From Pseudoduganella buxea (GTDB taxonomy: Bacteria > Pseudomonadota > Gammaproteobacteria > Burkholderiales > Burkholderiaceae_D), in NCBI RefSeq assembly GCF_009720835.1, contig NZ_WNKZ01000015.1, forward strand, positions 1 through 64,000: DNA of 64,000 nucleotides, in the 5' to 3' direction. Of the stretch, positions 37,694 through 46,733 are shown one piece after another. A model generated the notes under the pieces. That model was not told the origin of the DNA. It worked only from the letters and a program-made list of their open reading frames with translations, and searched no databases. The first letter of the stretch is position 1; each line of letters begins with the position of its first letter. Position numbers and translations under genes: made by a program.

Positions 37694-37768
37694 TGGTCCC
37701 CCCGACTGGAATCGAACCAGTATCCCACGCTTAGGAGGCATGTGCACTATCCATTGTGCTACGGGGAG
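37694..37768 (-). tRNA. tRNA-Arg (anticodon CCT)
   Basis: Read on the minus strand, CTCCCCG pairs with CGGGGGG (one U-G) as acceptor stem, GCAC/GTGC forms the D stem, CATGC-CTCCTAA-GCGTG is the anticodon arm with CCT, and ACTGG-TTCGATT-CCAGT is the T arm. The CCA end is encoded (37694-37696) and repeated (37691-37693). It reads AGG codons. tRNA 3' ends are frequent integration sites, and the lower-GC eCIS-core gene lies on this 3' side. Confidence 0.95.
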
Positions 37769-37874
37769 GTCGCCAAGCGAGCGCAATTATAGCCGAGGGG
37801 CGGCAAAAAGTTATGTCGATCTGCACCGGCCCGGTACAATGGCGGTTTCACGCATCGAATCGCAGTCATCCCTC

Positions 37875-39770
37875 ATGGCAGTCATCTCCCTCTCTTCCGC
37901 GCAACTGGCCTTCGGTCATCATGCACTCCTCGATCACGCTGAATTTTCCCTGGAAACGGGGGAGCGCGTGGGCCTGATCGGCCGTAACGGCACCGGCAAG
38001 TCGTCGCTGCTGAAGATCATTTCCGGCCGCCAGAAGCTGGACGATGGCCTGCTCGTCATGCAGCAGGGACTGAAGATTGCCTATGTGGAGCAGGAACCCC
38101 AGTTCGACCCGGACATGTCGGTGTTCGATGCGGTGGCGTCGGGCCTGGGCGAACTGCCGGCCCTGGTCAAGGAATACGACGCGCTGACGGGCCAGTTCGG
38201 CCAGGGCGACGATGATGCGCTGATGGAACGCATGCACGATATCCAGGTCAAGCTCGATGCGGCCGATGCGTGGAGCATCAACAACAAGGTCGAGCAGACC
38301 CTGGACCGCCTGAACCTGGGGCCGGGCGCGCTGATGAAGACGCTCTCGGGCGGCATGCAGAAGCGCGTGGCCCTGGCCCGCGCCCTGGTGGCGGCGCCGG
38401 ACGTGCTGCTGCTGGACGAACCCACCAACCACCTCGACTTCACGTCGATCCAGTGGCTGGAAGGCTTGCTGCGCGACTTCAAGGGCAGCGTGCTGTTCAT
38501 TACGCACGATCGTTCCTTCCTCGACAACGTGGCAACCCGCATCGTCGAACTCGACCGCGGCCGCCTGCTGTCGTATCCAGGCAATTTCTCTACCTACCAG
38601 ACCCGCAAGGCCGAGCAACTGGCCGTGGAAGAAATCGAGAACGCCAAGTTCGACAAGTTCCTGGCCCAGGAGGAAGTGTGGATCCGCAAGGGCGTGCAGG
38701 CCCGCCGTACCCGTGACGAAGGGCGCGTGCGCCGCCTCGAGCGCTTGCGCGAACAGCGTTCCGTGCGGCGCGAGCAGCAGGGCCAGGTCAAGCTGGAAGT
38801 GACGTCGGGCGAGCGCTCGGGCAAGATCGTGGCCGAGCTGGAGAATGTCGACAAGCGCTATGGCGACAAGCAGATCGTGCTGAACTTCAGTGCCACCATC
38901 CTGCGCGGCGACAAGATCGGCCTGATCGGCGCGAACGGCGCCGGCAAAACCACGCTGCTCAAACTGATCCTGGGCGAGGAACAACCCGACAGCGGCACGG
39001 TCAAACAAGGCACGAAGCTGCAGGTGGCGTATTTCGACCAGATGCGGGCCCAGCTGAACGAGGAGGCCAGCCTGGCCGAAACGATCTCGCCGGGCAGCGA
39101 CTGGGTCGAGGTCAACGGCCAGAAAAAACATGTGATGAGCTACCTGGGCGACTTCCTGTTCGCCCCGGAACGCGCCCGGTCGCCGGTACGCACGCTCTCC
39201 GGTGGCGAACGTAACCGCCTGCTGCTGGCACGCCTGTTCGCCAAGCCGGCCAATGTGCTGGTGCTGGACGAACCGACCAACGACCTCGATATCGAGACCC
39301 TGGAATTGCTGGAAGAATTGCTGGAGGACTACCCGGGCACCGTATTCCTGGTCAGCCACGACCGCACTTTCCTCGACAACGTCGTCACCCAGGTCATCGC
39401 CGCGGACGGTGGCGGCACGTGGCGCGAGTATATCGGTGGCTATTCGGACTGGGAGCGCGTGCGGGTCATGCCATCGGCCACGGCGGCCGAGCCGAAGAAG
39501 GGCGATGCGAAGGCGGCCAAGGCAGCGCCGGCGCCGGCCAAGGCGCGCAAGCTGAGTTTCAAGGAGCAGCGCGAGCTCGATGAGTTGCCTGGTGTTATTG
39601 CCAAGCTGGAGGACGAGCAGGCGTCGTTGAACATCCTCCTGGCCGACCCGAATTTTTACAAGGAAACGCCGGCCGAGGCCAAGCGCATCCATGGCCGCAT
39701 CGCCGTCATCGAGGAGGAGCTGCTGGCTGCCCTGGAACGGTGGGAAGCCATCGAGGGCGGTAATGCCTGA
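37875..39770 (+). CDS. uup: ABC-F family ATPase Uup
   Basis: A 631-residue soluble protein with two ATP-binding cassettes and no membrane domain. Cassette 1: Walker A 'GRNGTGKSS', signature 'LSGGMQKRVALARAL', Walker B 'VLLLDEPTNHLD'. Cassette 2: 'GANGAGKTT', 'LSGGERNRLLLARLF', 'VLVLDEPTNDLD'. The C-terminal ~80 residues are charged coiled coil ('KLSFKEQRELDELPGVIAKLEDEQ' region), the Uup DNA- or ribosome-binding tail. Uup affects replication, recombination and ribosome function. ATG 37875 matches the family N-terminus; longer frames run through the tRNA. Confidence 0.95.
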   Translation: MAVISLSSAQLAFGHHALLDHAEFSLETGERVGLIGRNGTGKSSLLKIISGRQKLDDGLLVMQQGLKIAYVEQEPQFDPDMSVFDAVASGLGELPALVKEYDALTGQFGQGDDDALMERMHDIQVKLDAADAWSINNKVEQTLDRLNLGPGALMKTLSGGMQKRVALARALVAAPDVLLLDEPTNHLDFTSIQWLEGLLRDFKGSVLFITHDRSFLDNVATRIVELDRGRLLSYPGNFSTYQTRKAEQLAVEEIENAKFDKFLAQEEVWIRKGVQARRTRDEGRVRRLERLREQRSVRREQQGQVKLEVTSGERSGKIVAELENVDKRYGDKQIVLNFSATILRGDKIGLIGANGAGKTTLLKLILGEEQPDSGTVKQGTKLQVAYFDQMRAQLNEEASLAETISPGSDWVEVNGQKKHVMSYLGDFLFAPERARSPVRTLSGGERNRLLLARLFAKPANVLVLDEPTNDLDIETLELLEELLEDYPGTVFLVSHDRTFLDNVVTQVIAADGGGTWREYIGGYSDWERVRVMPSATAAEPKKGDAKAAKAAPAPAKARKLSFKEQRELDELPGVIAKLEDEQASLNILLADPNFYKETPAEAKRIHGRIAVIEEELLAALERWEAIEGGNA

Positions 39771-39894
39771 TTTACAATTGTTAAAATTTCCGTTGCGCAC
39801 GATTTGTGCGGTACATCACGCCTAAGTTGTTGTAATATCTGCAAACTTAGGGCGCCGCGGGTGCCCTGTCGGAAAAAGATCGAGGCAGTTTGCG

Positions 39895-40623
39895 ATGACA
39901 GCTCAGCAACCTAAACCACCCGGCGCCCACGAGGCGATCGGGGTTCCACCGCAGGCAGGGCAACGTGGCCAGTCGATGGCGCGCATCGCGCCGTTCGCAG
40001 CCTATATGGCGTTCATCGCCATCGCCGACCTGCTGGACCGGCTCGGCTGGTCCGCCCAGCAGATGCTGTGGCTCTATCCACTCAAGATCGCCGCCGTGGT
40101 GGCCCTGCTGGTTTTCTACCGGCGCCAGTATGTGGAACTGTTTACGGCGCGGCCGAGCCTGCGCGACGTGGCGGTGGCCAGCGTGGTGGGGGCCATCGTC
40201 TTCGTTCTCTGGATTAACCTGAACGCGGGCTGGATGCAGATTGGCGCATCGGCCGGCTACAACCCGGCCGGCACCGATGGCCGCATCGACTGGGTCCTGG
40301 TGGCATGCCGCGTTGCCGGCGCCGCCCTGGTGGTGCCCGTGATGGAGGAGCTGTTCTGGCGCTCTTTCCTGCAGCGCTGGCTGGCCAAGGCCCAGTTCCT
40401 CGACTGCCGTCCGGCGGAGGTGGGAGTGAAGGCCCTGGCCATCACCTCCGTCCTGTTTGGCTTCGAACATAACCTGTGGTTCGCCGGCATTGTCGCCGGC
40501 CTGGCCTACGGTCTGCTGTACATGCGCGCCGGAAATCTGTGGTCGCCGATCGTGGCCCATGCGGTCACGAACGGCATGCTGGCCGGTTGGGTTCTCGCCA
40601 CCGGCAGCTGGACTTACTGGTAA
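39895..40623 (+). CDS. CPBP/CAAX-protease-like membrane protein of the exosortase/EPS locus
   Basis: A 242-residue inner-membrane protein with about six to seven helices. The CPBP glutamic-protease motifs are intact: 'EELFWRSFLQRW' (EExxxR), 'FGFEH' (FxxxH type) and 'HAVTN' (HxxxN). This form is found in PEP-CTERM/exosortase-associated polysaccharide loci (CAAX prenyl protease-related family). Its substrate is unknown; it may process an exported protein or regulator. It is the first gene of the EPS locus, 124 bp after uup, and a TGTAATATCT sequence at 39831 may be part of its promoter. Confidence 0.88.
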   Translation: MTAQQPKPPGAHEAIGVPPQAGQRGQSMARIAPFAAYMAFIAIADLLDRLGWSAQQMLWLYPLKIAAVVALLVFYRRQYVELFTARPSLRDVAVASVVGAIVFVLWINLNAGWMQIGASAGYNPAGTDGRIDWVLVACRVAGAALVVPVMEELFWRSFLQRWLAKAQFLDCRPAEVGVKALAITSVLFGFEHNLWFAGIVAGLAYGLLYMRAGNLWSPIVAHAVTNGMLAGWVLATGSWTYW

Positions 40624-40656
40624 AATTGCAACTTAGCTAACTCACCATTTATAACA

Positions 40657-41865
40657 ATGTTCCGTTCCCATCTATCGGTTGGCCCGCGCCTGTCGCTCCT
40701 TGCTTGCGCTGCCATGCTGACCAGCGGCGGCGCAATGGCAGCGCTCAGCGATACCATCCACCCATTCGTTGCCATCGGCTATACCTACGACGACAACCTG
40801 TTGCGTCTGGGCGACGACACGCCTGCCGGCTTCCAGCGGTCGGATCGCGCCACGCAGGCCCAGGCCGGTGTCATGGTGGAGCGGCCATTCGGACGCCAGT
40901 TGCTCACGGGCACGGCGAAGGTGTCGCGCGTTACCTTCGACCATTTCAACCAGCTGGACTATAACGGCAAGGATTTCGACGGCGACCTGGCGTGGCAGAT
41001 CGGCAACCGCTGGTCCGGCCACCTGGGCGGCAGCTATGTCGAGACCCTGACACCGTTCAGCGACACGTCGACCAGCCAGCGCAACCTGCGCACTACCCGG
41101 CGCGTCAATGCCACGGCGGCGTGGCGCTTCCATCCCAGCTGGCGCCTGCGCGGCGGCTTTACCCGCAATGCCTATGAATACGAGCTGCTGGCGCAACAGG
41201 TCAACGACCGCGACCAGGACCTGATCGAGTTCGGCGGCGATTACCTGGCCCGCAGCGGCAGTACCGTCGGCCTGGTGGCGCGCCAGATCAAGGGCAACTA
41301 CAAGAATCCCCGCGTCGTCAACGGCGTGCTGCTGGTGAATGACTTCAAGCAGAACGAGTTGAAAGCCAGCATCAACTGGCTCTACAGCGGCGTTACCCAG
41401 GTGCAGGTGCTGGCCGGCTACGCGCGCCGCGAATACGACGTGTATTCGGTGCGCAATTCGAGCGGCTTCAACGGGCGCGCCTCGGCCAAGTGGGCACCGC
41501 TGGGCAAGGTCAGCTTCAATGCCGAGGCGTGGCGCGAGTTCTCCGCCGTGGAAAGCCTGATCGTCAACAGCAGCCTGAATCGAGGTGCCAGCGTGGGCGC
41601 CACCTGGGCCGCCACCGCCAAGATCCAGGCAACGGCAAGCCTGCGGCGCGAAAAGCGCCGCTTCGAACTGCTCGACGACCGCTTCTCCGATGTGGACGAT
41701 GCCGACGACACCAAGTCGGCGCAGCTGGGCATGACCTACGCGCCCACCCGGGCGACGCAGCTGAGCGTCAGCCTGTTCCGCGAGCAACGCGAAGGCAGCC
41801 CGCTGGCCGGCTCCCGGGACTACCGCGCCAAGGGCGTTTCGCTGAACGCCACCGTACAGTTTTAA
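40657..41865 (+). CDS. epsL: XrtB-associated outer-membrane polysaccharide biosynthesis protein EpsL
   Basis: A 402-residue protein with a signal peptide ending 'TSGGAMA', then an all-beta pattern of alternating hydrophobic residues ending in the outer-membrane C-terminal Phe ('NATVQF'). 'PFVAIGYTYDDNLLRL' near the N-terminus is typical of EpsL in exosortase-B loci. It is likely a beta-barrel through which, or near which, the polymer leaves the outer membrane. It lies directly before the initiating transferase gene (12 bp). Confidence 0.88.
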   Translation: MFRSHLSVGPRLSLLACAAMLTSGGAMAALSDTIHPFVAIGYTYDDNLLRLGDDTPAGFQRSDRATQAQAGVMVERPFGRQLLTGTAKVSRVTFDHFNQLDYNGKDFDGDLAWQIGNRWSGHLGGSYVETLTPFSDTSTSQRNLRTTRRVNATAAWRFHPSWRLRGGFTRNAYEYELLAQQVNDRDQDLIEFGGDYLARSGSTVGLVARQIKGNYKNPRVVNGVLLVNDFKQNELKASINWLYSGVTQVQVLAGYARREYDVYSVRNSSGFNGRASAKWAPLGKVSFNAEAWREFSAVESLIVNSSLNRGASVGATWAATAKIQATASLRREKRRFELLDDRFSDVDDADDTKSAQLGMTYAPTRATQLSVSLFREQREGSPLAGSRDYRAKGVSLNATVQF

Positions 41866-41877
41866 TGAAATGAAATA

Positions 41878-43260
41878 ATGACGATCAACGATATTCCCCT
41901 GATCTCCTTCTTCCAGCGCGTGCTGGATCCGCTCATCATCATGGGCACCCTGTATGCCTCGTCGATGCTGTTCGGTGAACCGTTTACCGGCTATTCGCTG
42001 GTGCTGATGATCCTGGCTTTCTTCATCTCCTCCGCCGTCTACCAGCACATCGATCCGTACCGCACCTGGCGCAGCGGCCGCACGCTGGCCTACTCGCGTG
42101 ACGTGTTCGCCGGCTGGATCATCACGGCGCTGATCCTGGTGGTGTTGGGCAACGTCAGCGGCCTGGCCTTCCATTATGAAGAGCGCGTCGTGCTGGCATG
42201 GTTCTGCGCCACGCCGCTGATCCTGCTGGTGAGCCACCTGGCCGCGCGCAAGGTCGGCTCCGATCCGTCCGAGGCGAGCGAAGTGCGCTCCGTGCTGATC
42301 GTTGGCGCCAACGATGTCGGCATCAAGTTTGCCCGCACCATCGAGCGTTTCCCGAACCTGTTCATGCGCGTGCAGGGCTTCTTCGACGACCGCACGAGCG
42401 AACGCCACCCGGCTGAACTGAACCACCCCGTGCTGGGCAAGATGTCGGACGTGGCTGCCTATGTCCGTGAAAACAACATCAAGATGATTTTCATCAGCCA
42501 GCCCGTGTCGGCCCAGCCGCGTATCCGCAAGCTGCTCGACGAGCTGCAGGACACGACGGCGTCGGTATATTTCCTGCCGGATATTTACGTGTTCGACCTG
42601 ATGCAGGCCCGCTTCGACAACGTGGGCGGCATGCCCGTCATCGCCATTTGCGAAACACCGTTTACAGGCTTTAACAGCCTCGTCAAACGTGCCAGCGATA
42701 TTGCGCTGGCAACGGTGATCCAGCTGATGCTGTTGCCGGTCATGGTGGCGATCGCGCTGGCGGTGAAGTTGAGTTCGCCCGGACCCGTGATCTTCCGCCA
42801 GCGCCGCTACGGCCTGTACGGCGAGCAGATCTATGTCTACAAGTTCCGTTCGATGACGGTGACGGAAGACGGCAGCAAGGTTGTGCAGGCCACCAAGAAC
42901 GACCAGCGCATCACCAAGGTGGGTGCCTTCCTGCGCAAGACTTCGCTCGACGAACTGCCGCAGTTCATCAACGTGCTGCAGGGACGGATGAGTATCGTGG
43001 GTCCGCGTCCCCATGCGGTCGCCCACAACGAGCAATACCGCAAGTTGATCAAGGGCTATATGTTGCGTCATAAAGCCAAGCCAGGCATCACCGGTTGGGC
43101 GCAGGTCAATGGTCTGCGTGGCGAGACTGAGACACTGGACAAGATGGAGGCACGCATCCGCTACGATCTGGACTACCTGCGCAACTGGTCGCTGTGGCTC
43201 GACCTGTGGATTATCGTGAAGACCGTGAAGGTCGTGCTGGCACGCGAAAACGCGCATTAA
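41878..43260 (+). CDS. epsB: Undecaprenyl-phosphate glucose phosphotransferase (initiating transferase)
   Basis: A 460-residue polyisoprenyl-phosphate hexose-1-phosphate transferase (WcaJ/EpsB type) that starts the repeat unit by moving sugar-phosphate onto undecaprenyl phosphate. It has N-terminal membrane helices, a central Rossmann-like domain ('[18 protein letters not shown]'), then the catalytic C-terminal domain: '[20 protein letters not shown]', '[21 protein letters not shown]', '[28 protein letters not shown]' (in parts) and '[17 protein letters not shown]'. Glucose is the usual sugar; galactose is possible. Confidence 0.93.
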   Translation: MTINDIPLISFFQRVLDPLIIMGTLYASSMLFGEPFTGYSLVLMILAFFISSAVYQHIDPYRTWRSGRTLAYSRDVFAGWIITALILVVLGNVSGLAFHYEERVVLAWFCATPLILLVSHLAARKVGSDPSEASEVRSVLIVGANDVGIKFARTIERFPNLFMRVQGFFDDRTSERHPAELNHPVLGKMSDVAAYVRENNIKMIFISQPVSAQPRIRKLLDELQDTTASVYFLPDIYVFDLMQARFDNVGGMPVIAICETPFTGFNSLVKRASDIALATVIQLMLLPVMVAIALAVKLSSPGPVIFRQRRYGLYGEQIYVYKFRSMTVTEDGSKVVQATKNDQRITKVGAFLRKTSLDELPQFINVLQGRMSIVGPRPHAVAHNEQYRKLIKGYMLRHKAKPGITGWAQVNGLRGETETLDKMEARIRYDLDYLRNWSLWLDLWIIVKTVKVVLARENAH

Positions 43261-43478
43261 GTGAACCTTAAAGCCGCGCGCCGCGACAAATAAGCCTGCT
43301 GTAACAAGGCCTTGCTTGCATTACAATGCGAGCTGGAATTGTAAATTTGTACACCCCGCACGGGGCAGCGACGGCGCGCAAACAGTTGCTGTTTTGACTT
43401 TAGTCTGATATTTTTTGTAATATGCGTCCCGTTGCGTCGGCATTCCGCTACGGCGCAGACCTGGCACCGGAGGATTCT
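43261..43478. other. Leader of the epsD-epsI operon
   Basis: About 218 bp of AT-rich sequence with a hairpin CCCC-GCAC-GGGG near 43356-43367 and a promoter (next entry). Several TTGTAAT-type sequences occur here, as also at 39831 and 59903. Confidence 0.5.
43394..43423 (+). promoter_or_regulatory. Predicted sigma70 promoter for epsD onward
   Basis: TTGACT (43394-43399) and TAATAT (43418-43423), 18 bp apart, 56 bp before the epsD start. It is the best-looking promoter in the EPS locus. Confidence 0.55.
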
Positions 43479-44444
43479 TTGAAAAACGTAAAAACTGTAG
43501 CACCAGGACAAACTCGTCGTTCCCGCATGATGGGTGTCGGCATGCTCGTGATGACTGCCGCCATTCTCACCGCCTGCGGCGACAAAGCGGAAAAAAAACC
43601 GGGCCAGGCCCTGGCCAGCGTGAATGGTGAAGAAATCACCGTGATGCAGCTCAATGACGAGCTCGGTCGCGTCAACCCGCAGGCCGCGCAGCAGGAAACC
43701 ACGCGCAAGCAACTGCTGGACGCCCTGATCGACCGGCAATTGCTGCAGAGCGAGGCGGCCAAGGAAAAGCTGGACCGCGATCCGAAGGTGCTGCAGGCGA
43801 TCGAACGGGCCAAGTCCACCATCGTGGCCCAGGCCTACCTGCAAAAGCGCATCGGCACCGTGGCGCGCCCGAGCAAGACGGAAGTCGAGGCATACTATAC
43901 GCAGAACCCGAACCTGTTTGCCAACCGCAAGCAGTTCGACATGCGCCAGCTGGTGCTGGCCACCTCCGACGTCAACGACGATGTGAAGAAGGCAATCGAT
44001 TCGTCCAAGTCGCTCGACGAAGTGGCTGCCTGGCTGGAAGCCCACCAGGTCAAGTTCGGCCGTGCCCAGCTGGCACGTGCCAGCACCGACCTGCCGCCTG
44101 AGCTGAACAGCCGCCTGCTGGCGATGCCGAAAGGGCAGATGTTCATCATTCGTGAAGGCGCCCGCAGCATGCTGATCGCCATCAACGAAATCAAGGACGC
44201 ACCGCTGACGCTGGAACAGGCCGCACCGCAGATCGAACAGTTCCTGTTCAACAAGAAGAACAAGGAAGCCGCGGATGCTGCCATCAAGCAGCTGCGTTCG
44301 ACCGCCAAGATCGAATACATGAACCAGCCGGCCGGTACCACGCCCGCGGCCCCTGCAGCGGCTACGGCCGCAGCGCCGGCAGCGGCCACGGCGGCACCTG
44401 CGGCCGACGCGGCTGCCGCTCGCGGCGTCGCCGGCCTGAAGTAA
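43479..44444 (+). CDS. epsD: Peptidyl-prolyl cis-trans isomerase-like lipoprotein EpsD
   Basis: A 321-residue periplasmic foldase of the parvulin/SurA-like group found in XrtB polysaccharide loci. The start is a TTG at 43479, 5 nt after GGAGG. The lipoprotein signal peptide ends 'ILTAC'. 'ALASVNGEEITVMQLNDEL' and 'DALIDRQLLQSEAAKE' (SurA-N-like), then a PPIase region. The C-terminal tail is Ala/Pro/Thr-rich. It probably helps fold outer-membrane export components such as EpsL. Confidence 0.88.
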   Translation: MKNVKTVAPGQTRRSRMMGVGMLVMTAAILTACGDKAEKKPGQALASVNGEEITVMQLNDELGRVNPQAAQQETTRKQLLDALIDRQLLQSEAAKEKLDRDPKVLQAIERAKSTIVAQAYLQKRIGTVARPSKTEVEAYYTQNPNLFANRKQFDMRQLVLATSDVNDDVKKAIDSSKSLDEVAAWLEAHQVKFGRAQLARASTDLPPELNSRLLAMPKGQMFIIREGARSMLIAINEIKDAPLTLEQAAPQIEQFLFNKKNKEAADAAIKQLRSTAKIEYMNQPAGTTPAAPAAATAAAPAAATAAPAADAAAARGVAGLK

Positions 44445-44483
44445 CCTGCTGTCAATCATTATCGGTATAAGAGGAATTACAAA

Positions 44484-45272
44484 ATGAAAAAAATGCTTTT
44501 GTGGGTTGCGGCGGGGATGCTGAGCCTGTTCATGGGGTCGGCCATGGCCGCCAACGGTACGCTGGGCCCCGGCGACGTGGTCCGGGTCGGCGTGTACGGC
44601 ATGCCGGACATGACCGTCGAAACGCGCGTCACGCCGGCCGGCACCATCACCTTCCCGCTGATCGGCCAGGTCCAGCTGAATGGCCTGGAAATCCCGGTGG
44701 CCGAACGCAAGATCGCCGACATGCTGGAAAAGGGCGGCTTCGTCAAGAAGCCCCAGGTGTCGATCCTCGTGACCGGCCTGTCCAGCCAGCAGGTTTCCGT
44801 GCTGGGCGCCGTGCTGCGTCCTGGCCGCTACCCGATCGAAGGCCGCCGTACCGTGCTCGACATGCTGGCGCTGGCCGGCGGCATGAACACCGATGGCGCC
44901 GACTCCATCACGCTGATCCGCAAGCGCGGCACCAGCGTGACGAAGGAAACGCTGGACATCGTCGCGATGATGCGCAGCGGCGAGCTGCAGCGTGACGTCG
45001 AAATGACGGCCGACGACATCATCTATGTCGAACGCGCACCACGCTTCTACATCTACGGTGAAGTACAGCGTCCTGGCGCCTTCCGCCTGGAACGCCAGAT
45101 GACGGTATTGCAGGCCCTGGCGGTCGGCGGTGGCCTGTCGCAGCGTGGCACGGAGCGTGGCATGCGTATCAAGCGTCGCGATGCGGACGGCAAGCTGCAG
45201 GTACTCGATGCCAAGCACGACGACCTGCTGCAAATCGACGATATCGTGTACGTCAAGGAAAGCCTGTTCTGA
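44484..45272 (+). CDS. epsE: Polysaccharide export protein EpsE (Wza-like)
   Basis: A 262-residue outer-membrane-associated export protein. Signal peptide 'SLFMGSAMAANGTLGPGDVV' (cleavage after AMA) is followed by the Poly_export domain ('RVGVYGMPDMTVETRVTPAGTITFPLIGQVQL') and two SLBB domains ('VSVLGAVLRPGRYPIEG', 'FYIYGEVQRPGAFRL'). No lipobox Cys, unlike E. coli Wza. It forms the export channel with EpsF/EpsG. It follows epsD after 39 bp with GAGG ahead of the ATG. Confidence 0.93.
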   Translation: MKKMLLWVAAGMLSLFMGSAMAANGTLGPGDVVRVGVYGMPDMTVETRVTPAGTITFPLIGQVQLNGLEIPVAERKIADMLEKGGFVKKPQVSILVTGLSSQQVSVLGAVLRPGRYPIEGRRTVLDMLALAGGMNTDGADSITLIRKRGTSVTKETLDIVAMMRSGELQRDVEMTADDIIYVERAPRFYIYGEVQRPGAFRLERQMTVLQALAVGGGLSQRGTERGMRIKRRDADGKLQVLDAKHDDLLQIDDIVYVKESLF

Positions 45273-45313
45273 CAGGTACCGATTTTTTTATCTCTGCGTC
45301 CTAAGGCGGTTCC

Positions 45314-46720
45314 ATGAGTTTCTCGCAATTTCTACTAATCCTGCGCGCGCGCAAGAAGATCGTCCTGTGGACCCTTCTCGCCGCCGTGCTGCTGACTCTT
45401 GTGGCCAGCCTGCTGATGCCCAAGACTTACAAGGCTACCAACTCGCTGGTCATGAATTTTAAAGGCGTCGACCCGGTGACGGGACTGGCGCTGCCGGGCC
45501 AGCTGCTGCCTGGATTCATGGCTACCCAGATCGATATCATTGGCAGCAAGAACGTCGCGCTGCGCGTCGTCGACGACCTCGGCCTGGCCAACAATCCTGC
45601 CGTCATCGCCCAGTTCAACGAAGCGACCGGCGGCAACGGCACGGTGCGCGACTGGCTGGCCGACCTGCTGCTCAAGAAGCTGGAAGTCGAACCGTCGCGC
45701 GAAAGCTCGGTCGTCGGCGTCAGCTTCTCGGGCTCGGACCCGCAGTTCGTTGCCGCCGTGGCCAACGCGTTTGCCGACGCTTACCAGAAGGTCAGCGTGC
45801 AACTGCGCGTCGAACCGATGCAGCGTGCGTCGACTTACTTCAATGGCCAGGTGCGCGTGTTGCGCGACAACCTGGAAGCGGCGCAGAGCCGCCTGTCGAA
45901 GTACCAGCAGGAACATGGCATTGTCAGCGTCGACAACCGCCTCGACGTGGAATCGCAGCGCCTGAACGAACTGTCGTCGCAGCTGGTGGCAGCACAGGCC
46001 CAGCTGGCCGACGCGCAGTCGCGCCGCTCGATGGCCCGCAACTCGTCGGCCCAGTCGCCCGACGTGACGTCCAACCCGCTGATCCAGAACCTGAAGGTGA
46101 GCCTGGGCGCGGCCGAGGCACGGCTGGCACAGCTGAGCCAGAAGCTGGCACGCAACCATCCGGATTACCTGGCTGCCCGTGCCGAGGCTGACCGCCTGAC
46201 CAAGGACCTGCGCGAGCAGATGAGCATTGCGTCGAGCAGCGTGAGCAACAACGCCACCATCTTGGGCGAGCGTGAAGCGACCCTGCGCGCCGCGCTGGCC
46301 GAACAGAAGGCCAAGCTGCTGGACCTGAACCGCCTGCGCGACGAAATGAATGTACTGCAGAAGGATGTCGAGAGCGCCCAGCGCGCCTTCGAAGCCACGT
46401 CGCAGCGCTCGTCCCAGACGCGCCTGGAAGGCCAGGTCAACCAGTCCGACGTCGCCGTGCTGAATCCGGCCGTCGCACCGACCAAGCCGGCCGGTCCGCG
46501 CGTGCTGTTCAATGTCATGCTGTCGATCATCTTCGGCAGCATCCTGGGCGTCGGCCTGGGCCTGCTGGTGGAAATGCTGGACCGCCGCGTGCGCTCCAAG
46601 AACGACCTGTCCGACGTACTGCAGCTGCCCGTGCTGGGTGCGCTGGACTGGAAAACGCGTCCGGCCCGCCGCTTCGCGTTGAGCAAACTGCGCCGCAACC
46701 GTGCGCTGGCCGCCTCTTGA
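45314..46720 (+). CDS. epsF: Chain-length determinant protein EpsF (Wzc/Wzz-type)
   Basis: A 468-residue inner-membrane polysaccharide co-polymerase. It has an N-terminal membrane helix (about 15-35), a long periplasmic coiled-coil region ('[32 protein letters not shown]'), and a second membrane helix near 395-420 followed by a short cytoplasmic tail. '[24 protein letters not shown]' (in parts) is the signature proline-rich segment before the last helix. It lacks its own kinase domain, which is supplied by EpsG, the next gene. Confidence 0.93.
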   Translation: MSFSQFLLILRARKKIVLWTLLAAVLLTLVASLLMPKTYKATNSLVMNFKGVDPVTGLALPGQLLPGFMATQIDIIGSKNVALRVVDDLGLANNPAVIAQFNEATGGNGTVRDWLADLLLKKLEVEPSRESSVVGVSFSGSDPQFVAAVANAFADAYQKVSVQLRVEPMQRASTYFNGQVRVLRDNLEAAQSRLSKYQQEHGIVSVDNRLDVESQRLNELSSQLVAAQAQLADAQSRRSMARNSSAQSPDVTSNPLIQNLKVSLGAAEARLAQLSQKLARNHPDYLAARAEADRLTKDLREQMSIASSSVSNNATILGEREATLRAALAEQKAKLLDLNRLRDEMNVLQKDVESAQRAFEATSQRSSQTRLEGQVNQSDVAVLNPAVAPTKPAGPRVLFNVMLSIIFGSILGVGLGLLVEMLDRRVRSKNDLSDVLQLPVLGALDWKTRPARRFALSKLRRNRALAAS

Positions 46721-46733
46721 TATGGAGCACATC

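Noticed and set aside
37367-37786. Minus-strand frame of about 139 codons over the tRNA
   Set aside because: It is a translation of the tRNA-Arg gene and flanking sequence, a common false gene.
37584-37874. Extended N-terminus for uup
   Set aside because: It crosses the tRNA; the ATG at 37875 matches the family start.
40626-40654. TTGCAA-17-TTATAA promoter just before epsL
   Set aside because: Transcription would start at or inside the start codon, so it would need a leaderless mRNA; probably chance.
43394-43423. Sigma54 (-24/-12) promoter in the EPS locus
   Set aside because: No TGGCAC-N5-TTGC element with correct spacing was found upstream of the EPS genes; a sigma70-type promoter fits better.
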